Positions 16,556 through 25,077 of a DNA stretch of 64,000 nucleotides are shown here, one piece after another (position 1 is the first letter of the stretch; each line of letters begins with the position of its first letter). The notes beneath the pieces are model-generated. The model was not told the DNA's origin, searched no databases, and was given only the letters and a program-made list of their open reading frames with translations. This DNA is from [Anoxybacillus] calidus (lineage in GTDB: Bacteria; Bacillota; Bacilli; Bacillales; Anoxybacillaceae): contig NZ_JACDUU010000005.1 in assembly GCF_013760845.1 (NCBI RefSeq), forward strand, positions 124,001 through 188,000. Reading direction: 5' to 3'. A program made the position numbers and the translations under genes.

Positions 16556-17989
16556 GTGAGTAATGGAAAGAAAACAGTCGTCATTATTGGCGGTGGAATA
16601 ACGGGAATTACGACAGCTTACTATTTACAAAAAGAGATCAAAGAGAACGGGTTAGCGATTGAATGCAAGTTAGTGGAAGCCACTCATCGGTTAGGCGGAA
16701 AAATTCAAACCGTTGTTAAAGATGGATTTGTCATTGAGAGAGGCCCTGATTCGTTTTTAGCAAGAAAATTGAGCGCTTCCAGACTTGTTAATGAGGTTGG
16801 TTTAAGCGATCAATTAGTGCATAATGCAACAGGAAAGTCATATATCCTTGTAAAAGGGAAACTTTATCCGATGCCAGGCGGATCGGTCATGGGAATCCCG
16901 ACGCAAATCGGTCCGTTTGTGACAACTGGATTATTTTCACCAATTGGAAAATTGCGTGCAGCGGCTGACTTTATTTTGCCACCGACGAAAACGGAGGGAG
17001 ACATCTCTTTAGGCCAGTTTTTCCGCAGAAGATTGGGCGATGAAGTCGTTGAAAACCTTGTCGAACCGCTTTTATCAGGAATTTATGCAGGTGATATTGA
17101 TCAATTAAGCTTAATGGCTACGTTTCCGCAATTTTTCCATGTTGAACAAAAGCACGGCAGCTTGATTTTAGGAATGAAACAGTCTACTCCTAAACCGAAG
17201 CAAGGACATACAAGTCCAAAAGGGATTTTCCAAACGTTAAAAACAGGATTGCAGTCACTCGTAGAAGAAATTGAAAATCGATTGGAACCTGGAAGCGTTT
17301 TGAAAGGGCTTCGGGTTGAGAAGATTGAAAAGAAAGAATTTGATTATGAGCTAACATTAAGCAACAGCGAAATTATGAGAGCGGACGCGATTGTTGTTGC
17401 TACGCCACATCAAGCTGTACCGGCAATGTTTTCACAATATGAGTTTTTTGCGCCTTTCAACCATATGCCGGCTACATCGGTTGCTACCGTAGCGCTTGCG
17501 TTTCCAGAAGCAGCGATTCAGCATGATATTGACGGCACAGGCTTTGTGGTCTCACGCAACAGTGATTATACGATTACCGCCTGCACATGGACCCATAAAA
17601 AATGGCCGCATACGGCTCCGAAAGGAAAAGTGCTGCTTCGCTGTTATGTCGGACGAGCTGGCGATGAGGCGATTGTCGAACAGGCAGACGATGAGATTGT
17701 GAAAGTTGTAATGGATGATTTAAATAAAATTATGAATATTACCGCATCACCAGAATTTTCGATTGTGACAAGATGGAAGCAAGCGATGCCGCAATACGTA
17801 GTTGGACACAAGGAACGGCTTGAAAAGATAAAAGAAAAGATGACAGAGCAGCTTCCAGGGGTGTTTTTAGCAGGAAGTTCTTATGAAGGGCTAGGGATAC
17901 CAGATTGTATCGATCAAGGAGAAGAAGCTGTGAAAAAAGTACTTCATTATTTACAATCTGGCACAAAAGAGGTGATTGAGGTTAGCTAA
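16556..17989 (+). CDS. hemY: Coproporphyrinogen III oxidase (HemY / CgoX)
   Basis: FAD-dependent oxidase that converts coproporphyrinogen III to coproporphyrin III, supplying HemH. Dinucleotide fold VVIIGGGITGITTAYYL starts at about residue 7, followed by LVEATHRLGGKIQTV and GFVIERGPDSFL. The C-terminal GSSYEGLGIPDCIDQG closes the FAD site. GTG 16556 gives MSNGKKTVVIIGGG, which matches the family; an upstream ATG at 16532 would add eight residues. About 477 residues. Last gene of the operon. Confidence 0.95.
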   Translation: MSNGKKTVVIIGGGITGITTAYYLQKEIKENGLAIECKLVEATHRLGGKIQTVVKDGFVIERGPDSFLARKLSASRLVNEVGLSDQLVHNATGKSYILVKGKLYPMPGGSVMGIPTQIGPFVTTGLFSPIGKLRAAADFILPPTKTEGDISLGQFFRRRLGDEVVENLVEPLLSGIYAGDIDQLSLMATFPQFFHVEQKHGSLILGMKQSTPKPKQGHTSPKGIFQTLKTGLQSLVEEIENRLEPGSVLKGLRVEKIEKKEFDYELTLSNSEIMRADAIVVATPHQAVPAMFSQYEFFAPFNHMPATSVATVALAFPEAAIQHDIDGTGFVVSRNSDYTITACTWTHKKWPHTAPKGKVLLRCYVGRAGDEAIVEQADDEIVKVVMDDLNKIMNITASPEFSIVTRWKQAMPQYVVGHKERLEKIKEKMTEQLPGVFLAGSSYEGLGIPDCIDQGEEAVKKVLHYLQSGTKEVIEVS

Positions 17990-18010
17990 TTGTTAGTTAA
18001 CCTCTTTATC

Positions 18011-18135
18011 CCGTTCTAATCGTCCGTAAGACTCCCACCTCTACAGGTGGAAGATAACGGACGCTAGAAGTGCGATAAGTTCAACTAACATCAGTGGGGG
18101 ATGAAGCGATCCCCACTGATGAAGTTGAACTTTAT
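18011..18135. repeat. Hairpin element R2, copy 2
   Basis: CCACCTCTACAGGTGG hairpin, then GGACGCTAGAAGTGCG, then a nested long hairpin. Its outer stem is AAGTTCAACT (18077-18086) with AGTTGAACTT (18123-18132), and its inner stem is 18090-18102 with 18109-18120. Its last bases form the -35 box of the yhgD promoter. Related to 10213-10325. Confidence 0.7.
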
Positions 18136-18154
18136 TTTTATCAAAAAGTATGCT
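18125..18154 (+). promoter_or_regulatory. Promoter of yhgD
   Basis: TTGAAC, 18 bp, TATGCT. The -35 box sits inside the right end of hairpin element R2. Confidence 0.55.
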
Positions 18155-18171
18155 ACTCTTTAATTACGAAA

Positions 18172-18194
18172 TGACCAAAATGTTCATTTAGTCA
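18172..18194 (+). promoter_or_regulatory. Candidate YhgD operator O1
   Basis: Imperfect palindrome with arms TGACCAAA and TTTAGTCA around ATGTTCA, between the promoter and the yhgD start. Its reverse complement is nearly the same as the site at 18813-18835 before yhgE. Confidence 0.6.
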
Positions 18195-18212
18195 ATTTGA
18201 GGGATGAGGGAA

Positions 18213-18785
18213 ATGGTTGTTAATCGAAAACAACAAATTATTGATGCAGCGACAAAGTCGTTTTCTCTTTTTGGCTATAAAGCAACGACAATGGACCAAG
18301 TCGCGAAGTTAGCGAATGTAGGAAAAGGAACGATTTATACTTTCTTTAAAAATAAAGAAGAATTGTTCGATGAAATTGTCTCGACATTAATTTTAGAAAT
18401 GAAAGAAGCGGCAGAACAGGTGATTGACCCCCAGCTCAGCTTTTTTGAAAACGTGCATCGGGCGTTGTACCGAATTTTGGAATTTCGCAAACAGCATCAG
18501 TTAACGATTAAGTTATTTCAAGAAGAGCGGGAAATGGGGACACCAGCTGTTCAGGAAGTAATGAAAAAATTAGAGAGCGCCATTATTGCTTACATTAAGC
18601 AAAAAATTGAAGAAGCGATTGAAAAAGGAGAAATTCGTCCTTGTGATGCCGAAATTACCGCTTTTCTTATGTTGAAGTTGTATGTCGCCCTTATTTTTGA
18701 CTGGGAGAAAAATCACGAGCCGCTTGAGAAAGAGAAAATTGCTGAATTGTTTGAACTATATTTTTTAAAAGGATTGTCAAAATAG
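18213..18785 (+). CDS. yhgD: TetR-family regulator YhgD
   Basis: About 190 residues. N-terminal TetR helix-turn-helix (RKQQIIDAATKSFSLFGYKA, then TMDQVAKLANVGKGTIYTFF) and a helical ligand-sensing C-terminal part (about residues 75-190). ATG 18213 is preferred, with GAGGG 9 nt upstream at 18199-18203; the ATG at 18204 lies directly against that site. It precedes yhgE, and nearly matching operators lie before both genes, so it probably represses itself and yhgE. The inducer is unknown. Confidence 0.92.
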   Translation: MVVNRKQQIIDAATKSFSLFGYKATTMDQVAKLANVGKGTIYTFFKNKEELFDEIVSTLILEMKEAAEQVIDPQLSFFENVHRALYRILEFRKQHQLTIKLFQEEREMGTPAVQEVMKKLESAIIAYIKQKIEEAIEKGEIRPCDAEITAFLMLKLYVALIFDWEKNHEPLEKEKIAELFELYFLKGLSK

Positions 18786-18812
18786 ATAGTCCTTCTTCTT
18801 TTTTGTTTCGAC

Positions 18813-18835
18813 TGACTGAATGAACAAAATGGTCA
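18813..18835 (+). promoter_or_regulatory. Candidate YhgD operator O2 before yhgE
   Basis: TGACTGAATGAACA followed by AAATGGTCA. It matches the reverse complement of O1 (TGACTAAATGAACA then TTTTGGTCA) at 19 of 23 positions, and ends 23 bp before the yhgE ATG. Confidence 0.6.
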
Positions 18836-18858
18836 AATATCCTGAAAGGGGGAGTAAT

Positions 18859-21096
18859 ATGCGGGCGTTTTCCCTATTTTTTGAGGAATTAAAAGCAATG
18901 GTGACAAACCGGAAAATTTTAATTCCTGTGATTGCTGTATTATTTATTCCAGTGCTATACAGCGGTATGTTTTTATGGGCATTTTGGGACCCATATGGCC
19001 ATCTTGATGAATTGCCTGTTGCTGTTGTAAATAATGATAAAGGCGCAGTTTTCAATGGAGAAAAACTAGAAATCGGCGATGAGCTAGTGAAAAACTTAAA
19101 AGAAAATAAACAGTTTTCTTGGCACTTTGTCGATGAAGAAGAGGGAGAGAAGGGATTAAAAAATCAAAAATATTATATGGTGATAAAAATCCCGGAAAAC
19201 TTCTCGAAAAATGCGACAACGTTACAAGATGAGCATCCGAAAAAGATGGAGTTAATTTATATGCCGAATGAAAGCTTTAACTTTTTGTCGGCACAAATCG
19301 GCAGTACAGCCGTAGAAAAAATTAAAGAAGAAGTTTCCAATACGTTAACGGCAACTTACGCGGAAACGATGTTTGATAACATTAAAAAAGTAGCAAAAGG
19401 ATTAAATGATGCAGGCGAAGGTGCCGGAAAACTTCATGATGGAATTGTCATCGCCAAAGATGGATCTACAGAAATTTACAAAAACTTAAGAGTATTAGCG
19501 GAAAAATCAATTGCGTTTAAAGACGGATTACAAACAGCTGCTTCAGGCTCTGAACGTTTAAATCATGGACTGGATGAGTTAAACAATGGTTTTGCGCAGC
19601 TGAAAGATGGTCAAGCGCGACTGCTGGAAGGAGCGAAAAAGGCGGAGACAGGTTCTAAGCAATTAGCTGGCGGCTTACAACAATCACTTGCAGGAATGGA
19701 AGAAATAAATGAAAAACTTCCGCAGCTTACGAATGGTGCGGCACGATTAAAAGAAGGAGCAAGCAATCTTTCCGTTTCGTTGGAACAATGGAGACAAGGT
19801 GCGGAACAAACAAAAGCAGGAGCTGTACAAGTAAGCGCTGGACTTGAGAAAATGGTTACACAACTCGATGCAATGATTTCACAAACCGTTGATCCACAAG
19901 AAAAAGCGATGTTAGAAACATTAAAAAATAATGTGAAGCAGTTAGCCGAAGGAAGCAAGAAAGTCTCAGGAGGAATGGAACAACTCTCCACAGGGGCAGC
20001 AGCATTAAAAAACGGTGCTAGTCAACTTGCTTCTGGTGCGACGCAATTATATAATGGTCAGCTCGCTTTAAGCAATGGAATGAAACGGTTAATCGCCGGA
20101 CAAGAGCAACTAGCCGCAGGTGCTGATACGTTAGCTGTTGGACAAACGAAACTCGTTCAAGGATTAACCACATTTGGTGAAAAAATGAACGAAGCAAAAA
20201 GCGGCGTTGAACAACTTGCGAGCGGTAGCGGTCAATTATCGTCAGGCTTAAATGAACTAGCCTCCGGTTCCAATCAATTACAAGGTGGTGTGAATAAACT
20301 AGCTTCTGGTTCGAGTGAGCTTGCCGATGGAATGGGAAAACTAGACAAAGGTTCCAATGAACTTGCAACGAAATTAAAAGACGGTGCAAAAGAAGTTGGA
20401 AATGTAAAAGCAAATAAAGATGTATATAACATGTTTGCCAAACCAGTTGAAGTAGAAAATAAAAAAATGAATGAAGTGCCAAACTACGGTACTGGCTTTG
20501 CACCATATTTCTTATCGTTAGGTTTATTTGTCGGAGCCTTATTATTATCAATTGTCTTTCCATTACGGGAACCTGCTGGCGTCCCAAGTTCAGGTATTAG
20601 CTGGTTTGTTGGCAAATTTGGCGTCTTGATGATTGCCGGGGTCATCCAAGCGTTATTAGCTGATACAGTGTTGCTTGCTGGATTAGGCATTGATGTGCAA
20701 AGCGTGCCAATGTTTATCTTGTTTAGCATCATCACAAGCCTTACATTTATTGCGTTAATTCAATTCCTTGTCACAACATTAGGAGATCCTGGCCGTTTTG
20801 TTGGAATTGTTATTTTAATTTTACAATTAACGACGAGCGCTGGAACATTCCCGCTTGAATTAATTCCAAAAGTGTTGCAGCCTTTTAACGCTTGGCTACC
20901 GATGACTTATTCCGTATTTGGGTTTAAAGCAGTGATTTCAAGCGGAGACTTTGCATTTATGTGGAAAAATGCTTTTATATTATTAGGTTTTACAATTATA
21001 TTAGCTACGGGCACGATTTTATATTTTACAATAAAACATAAACGACAATTCCATTCAATGATGGAAGATGCGGCAGAAACTCCTAAGGCATTGTAG
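18859..21096 (+). CDS. yhgE: YhgE/Pip family large membrane protein
   Basis: About 745 residues. An N-terminal membrane helix (residues 13-36, RKILIPVIAVLFIPVLYSG) is followed by the YhgE/Pip domain (DPYGHLDELPVAVVNNDKGA), typical of phage-infection-protein and ESX-associated proteins. A long extracellular region of about 330 residues with repeated LxxGxxxLxxG heptads follows (for example LASGSGQLSSGLNELASGSN). Five or six ABC-2-type membrane helices end the protein. ATG 18859 follows AAAGGGGGAG; the frame opens earlier at 18820 inside the operator. Probably regulated by YhgD. Confidence 0.9.
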   Translation: MRAFSLFFEELKAMVTNRKILIPVIAVLFIPVLYSGMFLWAFWDPYGHLDELPVAVVNNDKGAVFNGEKLEIGDELVKNLKENKQFSWHFVDEEEGEKGLKNQKYYMVIKIPENFSKNATTLQDEHPKKMELIYMPNESFNFLSAQIGSTAVEKIKEEVSNTLTATYAETMFDNIKKVAKGLNDAGEGAGKLHDGIVIAKDGSTEIYKNLRVLAEKSIAFKDGLQTAASGSERLNHGLDELNNGFAQLKDGQARLLEGAKKAETGSKQLAGGLQQSLAGMEEINEKLPQLTNGAARLKEGASNLSVSLEQWRQGAEQTKAGAVQVSAGLEKMVTQLDAMISQTVDPQEKAMLETLKNNVKQLAEGSKKVSGGMEQLSTGAAALKNGASQLASGATQLYNGQLALSNGMKRLIAGQEQLAAGADTLAVGQTKLVQGLTTFGEKMNEAKSGVEQLASGSGQLSSGLNELASGSNQLQGGVNKLASGSSELADGMGKLDKGSNELATKLKDGAKEVGNVKANKDVYNMFAKPVEVENKKMNEVPNYGTGFAPYFLSLGLFVGALLLSIVFPLREPAGVPSSGISWFVGKFGVLMIAGVIQALLADTVLLAGLGIDVQSVPMFILFSIITSLTFIALIQFLVTTLGDPGRFVGIVILILQLTTSAGTFPLELIPKVLQPFNAWLPMTYSVFGFKAVISSGDFAFMWKNAFILLGFTIILATGTILYFTIKHKRQFHSMMEDAAETPKAL

Positions 21097-21113
21097 TCCT
21101 TAGGAGTTTTTGT
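21078..21113 (+). terminator. Terminator overlapping the yhgE stop
   Basis: ACTCCTAAGG / CCTTAGGAGT 10-bp stem followed by TTTTTG. The left arm encodes the last residues of YhgE. Confidence 0.85.
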
Positions 21114-21212
21114 TGTTAAGGGAAAATAGATCGGTTTTTAAATATCTAGTTTGCTAATGGTTGTTTCTGCTTTTTTATTAAAAAAATTTTTTGAAATTTT
21201 AAAGATTAATAG

Positions 21213-21241
21213 TTGAATATTGGTATAAATTACATTATAAT
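21213..21241 (+). promoter_or_regulatory. Promoter of the maltodextrin operon
   Basis: TTGAAT, 17 bp, TATAAT, a good sigma-A promoter, 70 bp before the regulator start codon and immediately before a cre-like site. Confidence 0.75.
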
Positions 21242-21248
21242 CCGTTTA

Positions 21249-21262
21249 TGAAAACGATTTCA
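21249..21262 (+). promoter_or_regulatory. cre-like operator at the transcription start
   Basis: TGAAAACGATTTCA fits the CcpA consensus TGWAANCGNTNWCA at every fixed position. It begins 8 bp after the -10 box, where binding would block initiation. The neighbouring LacI-type regulator may use a similar sequence, so CcpA and/or self-control are both possible. Confidence 0.7.
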
Positions 21263-21311
21263 TTTTCTTGAGGGGGTGTTACATTTTTGCAAGAGAGGAG
21301 GTAAAAGCACG

Positions 21312-22325
21312 ATGTCAACGATTGAAGATGTAGCTAAATTAGCCGGACTGTCGCGGACTACTGTATCAAGAGTCATTAATAATCATCCATATGTTTCAGA
21401 GGATAAGAGAAAACTAGTGATTGAAGCGATGAACCAATTAGGGTATGCTCCTAACTCATTGGCGCGAAGTCTACGAAGTCAAAAAACAGACATGATTGCA
21501 CTATTGATTCCAAGAATTATAAATCCATTTTTTAGTAAATTAGTGGAATCGATAGAAATGTATGCCTCTGAACATGGCTACCAGCTTATCATTTGTCAGA
21601 CGAGATATTCATCAGAAAAAGAACTGAACTATATGAATCTCTTAAAAACCAAGCAGGTTGATGGTGTTATTCTTGCTTCGATTCAAAACGACTGGGAAGT
21701 GCTTGAACCTTTCCTAGATTACGGACCAATTGTACTATGCAATGAATTTAATGAGCGCGCAAATGTTCCGTCTGTGATGCTCAATCAAATGTATGGTGGT
21801 TATATCGCCACTAAGCATTTGTTGGAACAAGGGCATAGGCGAATCGCTTATTGTTGTGGCAGCACGCGAAGCAACGTCGCGAGTCATCGTGAAATCGGGT
21901 TTCGGAAAGCGCTTTCTGAATACGGGATTGAATTTGATGAGCAATATGCGTTTAGGGATGCTTTACATAGTGAAGACGGCAGACGGGTGTTTCATCAAAT
22001 GATGTCTCTTTCTGAATCGCCTACGGCTGTATTTACTGGAAGTGATGAAGTAGCAGCCGGAATGATTTCCGAAGCGAAAAAACATGGATGCAAAGTTCCG
22101 GAGGAGCTCGCTGTTGTCGGCTTTGACAATCAAACGATTACCGAGCTTATGGAACCGACGATTACTACCGTATATCAACCGGTTGAAAAGATGGCCCAAA
22201 AGGCGCTTGAAATTATGATTGAAAAAATTCATTCTCGAACATATCGACAGCGCGAAGTGTATGAATTTCCATTACGTCTTATTATTAGAGAATCGACTGT
22301 TTCAAACAAGCTTACAGACCAATAA
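21312..22325 (+). CDS. LacI-family regulator of the maltodextrin operon
   Basis: 337 residues. The helix-turn-helix is STIEDVAKLAGLSRTTVSRV (residues 2-21), followed by the hinge helix APNSLARSLRSQ. A periplasmic-binding-protein-like sensor domain then follows (MIALLIPRIINPFFSKLVES, DGVILASIQ, GFDNQTITELMEPTITTVYQP). ATG 21312 has GAGGAGGTAAAAGC upstream. It is the first gene of the operon, 30 bp before the binding-protein start region, so it probably senses a maltodextrin or a derivative. Confidence 0.93.
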   Translation: MSTIEDVAKLAGLSRTTVSRVINNHPYVSEDKRKLVIEAMNQLGYAPNSLARSLRSQKTDMIALLIPRIINPFFSKLVESIEMYASEHGYQLIICQTRYSSEKELNYMNLLKTKQVDGVILASIQNDWEVLEPFLDYGPIVLCNEFNERANVPSVMLNQMYGGYIATKHLLEQGHRRIAYCCGSTRSNVASHREIGFRKALSEYGIEFDEQYAFRDALHSEDGRRVFHQMMSLSESPTAVFTGSDEVAAGMISEAKKHGCKVPEELAVVGFDNQTITELMEPTITTVYQPVEKMAQKALEIMIEKIHSRTYRQREVYEFPLRLIIRESTVSNKLTDQ

Positions 22326-22339
22326 TGAAATCGTTACCA
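22326..22339 (+). promoter_or_regulatory. Near-match cre-like site before the binding-protein gene
   Basis: TGAAATCGTTACCA differs from the cre consensus at one position (C instead of W near the right end). It starts one base after the regulator's stop codon. Confidence 0.45.
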
Positions 22340-22357
22340 TATACAGGGGGGTTAATG

Positions 22358-23665
22358 ATGAAAAAGACAATGAAATTTTCATCAGTGATGTTAGCGCTTA
22401 CAATCGGGTTGACAGCATGCTCAAACGGTGAAAATGCAGGCGAGGATAAAAAGGACAATCAGAAAACAGGAGGAAAGTCAGAAGAAGTTGTAAAAATCGT
22501 TTATGCTCGCGGACAAGATTCTACTAAAGCGACAGAGAAGATTATCGAAGAGTTTGAAAAAAAGCATCCAAATATTGACGTGGAGTTCCGCGAAATGCCT
22601 GCAGATACCGGTCAACAACATGACGCATATGTGACGATGTTAAACGCCCAGTCATCAGAAATTGATGTTATGGATCTTGATGTTGTATGGCCGGCTGAAT
22701 TTGCTCAAGCTGGTTATACGTTGCCATTAGACCGTTTTATTGAACAAGATGGTGTTGATTTAAGCAAATATAACCAAGGTGCATTAGCAGCAGGAAATTT
22801 TGATGGTAAACAATGGGCAATGCCAAAATTTATCGATGCAGGGATGTTATTTTACCGCACTGACATTGTTCCGAAAGATCAAGTTCCAAAGACATGGGAT
22901 GAGTTACTAGCGAAGGCAAAAGAATTTAAAGGAAAAGGAGGCACACAATTTGGTTATTTAATGCAGGCAAAGCAGTATGAAGGCTTAGTATGTAATGCTG
23001 TTGAGTTTATCGCTTCTTACGGCGGAAAAATTGTCGATGAAAATAATAATGTCGTTGTTAACAGCCCAGAAACGATTAAAGGATTGAAAAAATTAGTGGA
23101 AATTGCGAAGTCTGATGTTGTTCCAAGCAATATTACAACGTTTACGGAGCCTGAGTCTCATACAGCATTTATCGAAGGGCAATCCCCTTTTATTCGTAAC
23201 TGGCCATATCAATATGCCTTAGCAAACGATCAAGAACAATCAAAAATTGCCGGTAAAGTTGGCGTAGCACCACTACCAGCTGGCGATAAAGGTTCTGCGG
23301 CAACGTTAGGTGGTTGGATGACCGCGATTAATAAATATTCTAAACATAAAAAAGAAGCATGGGAATTTGTAAAATTTATGACAGGACCAGAGGGACAAAA
23401 AATTTCGGCCATTTACGGTGGTTTAGCACCAACTCTTCCAGAATTGTTCAAGGATGAAGAAATTTTAAAGGCAAACCCATTCTTTGCTGAAGAAGGCTTT
23501 GTGAACGCATTAAACGCAGCGGTACCACGCCCTGTCGTTCCAAACTATCCAGAAGTATCAGAAATTATTCAAATCAATGTCTCTAAGGCCATTGCAGGAG
23601 AATTAACCGTTGAGCAAGCTGTTGCCAATATGGAAAAAGAAATTAAGGCAACAATGCAAAAATAA
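22358..23665 (+). CDS. Maltodextrin-type ABC transporter solute-binding lipoprotein
   Basis: 435 residues. Lipoprotein signal peptide with lipobox LTAC, then an acidic linker and a family-1 extracellular binding protein fold (VKIVYARGQDSTKATEKIIE, FEKKHPNIDVEFREMPADTG, GGWMTAINKYSKHKKEAWEF). It should capture maltose or maltodextrins outside the cell and pass them to the two permeases downstream; sugar type is inferred from the adjacent GH13 gene. ATG 22358 gives MKKTMKFSS, with GGGGGG just upstream; ATG 22355 is equally possible. A strong hairpin follows the stop. Confidence 0.9.
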   Translation: MKKTMKFSSVMLALTIGLTACSNGENAGEDKKDNQKTGGKSEEVVKIVYARGQDSTKATEKIIEEFEKKHPNIDVEFREMPADTGQQHDAYVTMLNAQSSEIDVMDLDVVWPAEFAQAGYTLPLDRFIEQDGVDLSKYNQGALAAGNFDGKQWAMPKFIDAGMLFYRTDIVPKDQVPKTWDELLAKAKEFKGKGGTQFGYLMQAKQYEGLVCNAVEFIASYGGKIVDENNNVVVNSPETIKGLKKLVEIAKSDVVPSNITTFTEPESHTAFIEGQSPFIRNWPYQYALANDQEQSKIAGKVGVAPLPAGDKGSAATLGGWMTAINKYSKHKKEAWEFVKFMTGPEGQKISAIYGGLAPTLPELFKDEEILKANPFFAEEGFVNALNAAVPRPVVPNYPEVSEIIQINVSKAIAGELTVEQAVANMEKEIKATMQK

Positions 23666-23676
23666 GAGTAGTTCCG

Positions 23677-23716
23677 TTAGCCTTCAGCTTGCTGTTATAC
23701 AAGCGCTGAAGGCTAA
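23677..23716 (+). terminator. Intercistronic hairpin without T-run between binding protein and permease genes
   Basis: A perfect 12-bp stem TTAGCCTTCAGC / GCTGAAGGCTAA with a 16-nt loop that can pair further (TTG/CAA). It is followed by TATCCTTT rather than a T-run, so it is more likely an RNA-stabilising or partial termination element than a full terminator. Confidence 0.6.
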
Positions 23717-23742
23717 TATCCTTTATGCTAGGGGGAAGGCGT

Positions 23743-25062
23743 GTGAAAAAAGGGAGTTCTTTGGGAAATGAAAAGCGTTCGGAACGTCTATTAGGCTATG
23801 CGCTTGTTGCTCCGGCACTGTTATTGATTTTAGCTGTCGCGATTTGGCCGGTAATTCAATCATTTTATTATAGTTTATTTGACTATCGGTTAAACAACCC
23901 GGCGAAATCGTCAGTTCATTTAAACTATAGCCTTGACTTAGAAGGGTACTTACAAAACTACCCATTTTTAAGCAGCGCTTTAAAACAAGAGATAGCTACT
24001 GCAAATGAAGATACGAAGGAAGCGTTAGCGAACGTACAAAAGCAGTTGCAAAGTATGGATGAAGAAATTCGCTCTGATAAAGAAGTGGAAAGACGTTATG
24101 AGCAAGTAGATGAGACGCTAAATAATTTTGAATCTCCAAGTGACGAAATAAAAATGGTTGAGATAGATCAAGAAGTGGCCCAAAAATTAAACGAAACGAT
24201 TGATAATGCCGCTAAAACATTGGATGAAATGAAAGAAGCAGGCGAATTAAAGCAAGCAGATAAAGTAACAGGGCTTGCTAAAGGGCTAAAAGGAACGATT
24301 ATTGAGCCGAACTTTATCGGACTTAAACACTATAAAGATAATTTCGCTGATGAGCGCCTCTGGAAGGCATTATGGAATACAACGGTATTTACCGTTATTT
24401 CTGTTGCTGTTGAGCTTGTATTAGGATTGGCGATTGCAATTTTAATTAATAAAGCGTTTTTTGGTCGGGGGCTTGTTCGTGCGACCATTCTTATCCCATG
24501 GGCGATTCCAACTGCAGTTTCAGCACTTATGTGGAAATTTTTATATGATGGGCAAAATGGCATTGTTGCAAAATATTTTGCAGATATTGGTTTAGTCGAC
24601 AAAATGGGCGACCTACTAACAACTGAAGGAGGGGCCATGTTTGCGGTCATTTTTGCAGATGTGTGGAAAACAACCCCTTATATGGCGTTATTATTACTGG
24701 CTGGATTGCAAACCATTCCAAGCTCTTTATATGAAGCAGCGTCAATTGACGGAGCAACGAAATGGCAGCAATTTATGAAAATTACGTTACCTTTATTAAA
24801 ATCAAGCATTTTAGTGGCGCTCTTATTCCGCACGCTTGATGCGTTCCGTGTCTTTGACTTAATTTTCGTTTTGACTGGTGGAGGTCCAGCAAACTCAACA
24901 GAGACGATTTCGATTTTAGCGTATAAAGTGATGTTCTCACAAACAAATTTCGGAGAAGGTTCGGCGTTAGCGGTTATCGTCTTTATTTGCGTTGCGATCA
25001 TTTCTACGATTTATATTAAGATTTTAGGAGCAGATTTACTCTCCGATAGTGCGAAAAAATAA
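23743..25062 (+). CDS. Maltodextrin ABC transporter permease, MalF-like
   Basis: About 440 residues. Membrane helix 1 is at residues 17-38. A large outside loop of about 160 residues follows (about 45-205), rich in Glu/Lys and predicted to be coiled coil. Five or six further helices come next, with the ATPase-contact motif EAASIDGATKWQQFMKITLP. GTG 23743 lies 6 nt after AGGGGGA; the frame opens at ATG 23725. It pairs with the MalG-like protein 15 bp downstream. No MsmX-type ATPase is in the cluster, so a shared one elsewhere is expected. Confidence 0.9.
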   Translation: MKKGSSLGNEKRSERLLGYALVAPALLLILAVAIWPVIQSFYYSLFDYRLNNPAKSSVHLNYSLDLEGYLQNYPFLSSALKQEIATANEDTKEALANVQKQLQSMDEEIRSDKEVERRYEQVDETLNNFESPSDEIKMVEIDQEVAQKLNETIDNAAKTLDEMKEAGELKQADKVTGLAKGLKGTIIEPNFIGLKHYKDNFADERLWKALWNTTVFTVISVAVELVLGLAIAILINKAFFGRGLVRATILIPWAIPTAVSALMWKFLYDGQNGIVAKYFADIGLVDKMGDLLTTEGGAMFAVIFADVWKTTPYMALLLLAGLQTIPSSLYEAASIDGATKWQQFMKITLPLLKSSILVALLFRTLDAFRVFDLIFVLTGGGPANSTETISILAYKVMFSQTNFGEGSALAVIVFICVAIISTIYIKILGADLLSDSAKK

Positions 25063-25077
25063 AGAAGGGGTGAGATT

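Noticed and set aside
20018-20587. 189-residue minus-strand open frame
   Set aside because: A reverse reading of the repetitive outside domain of yhgE; low-complexity Leu/Arg/Gln-rich sequence with no family features.
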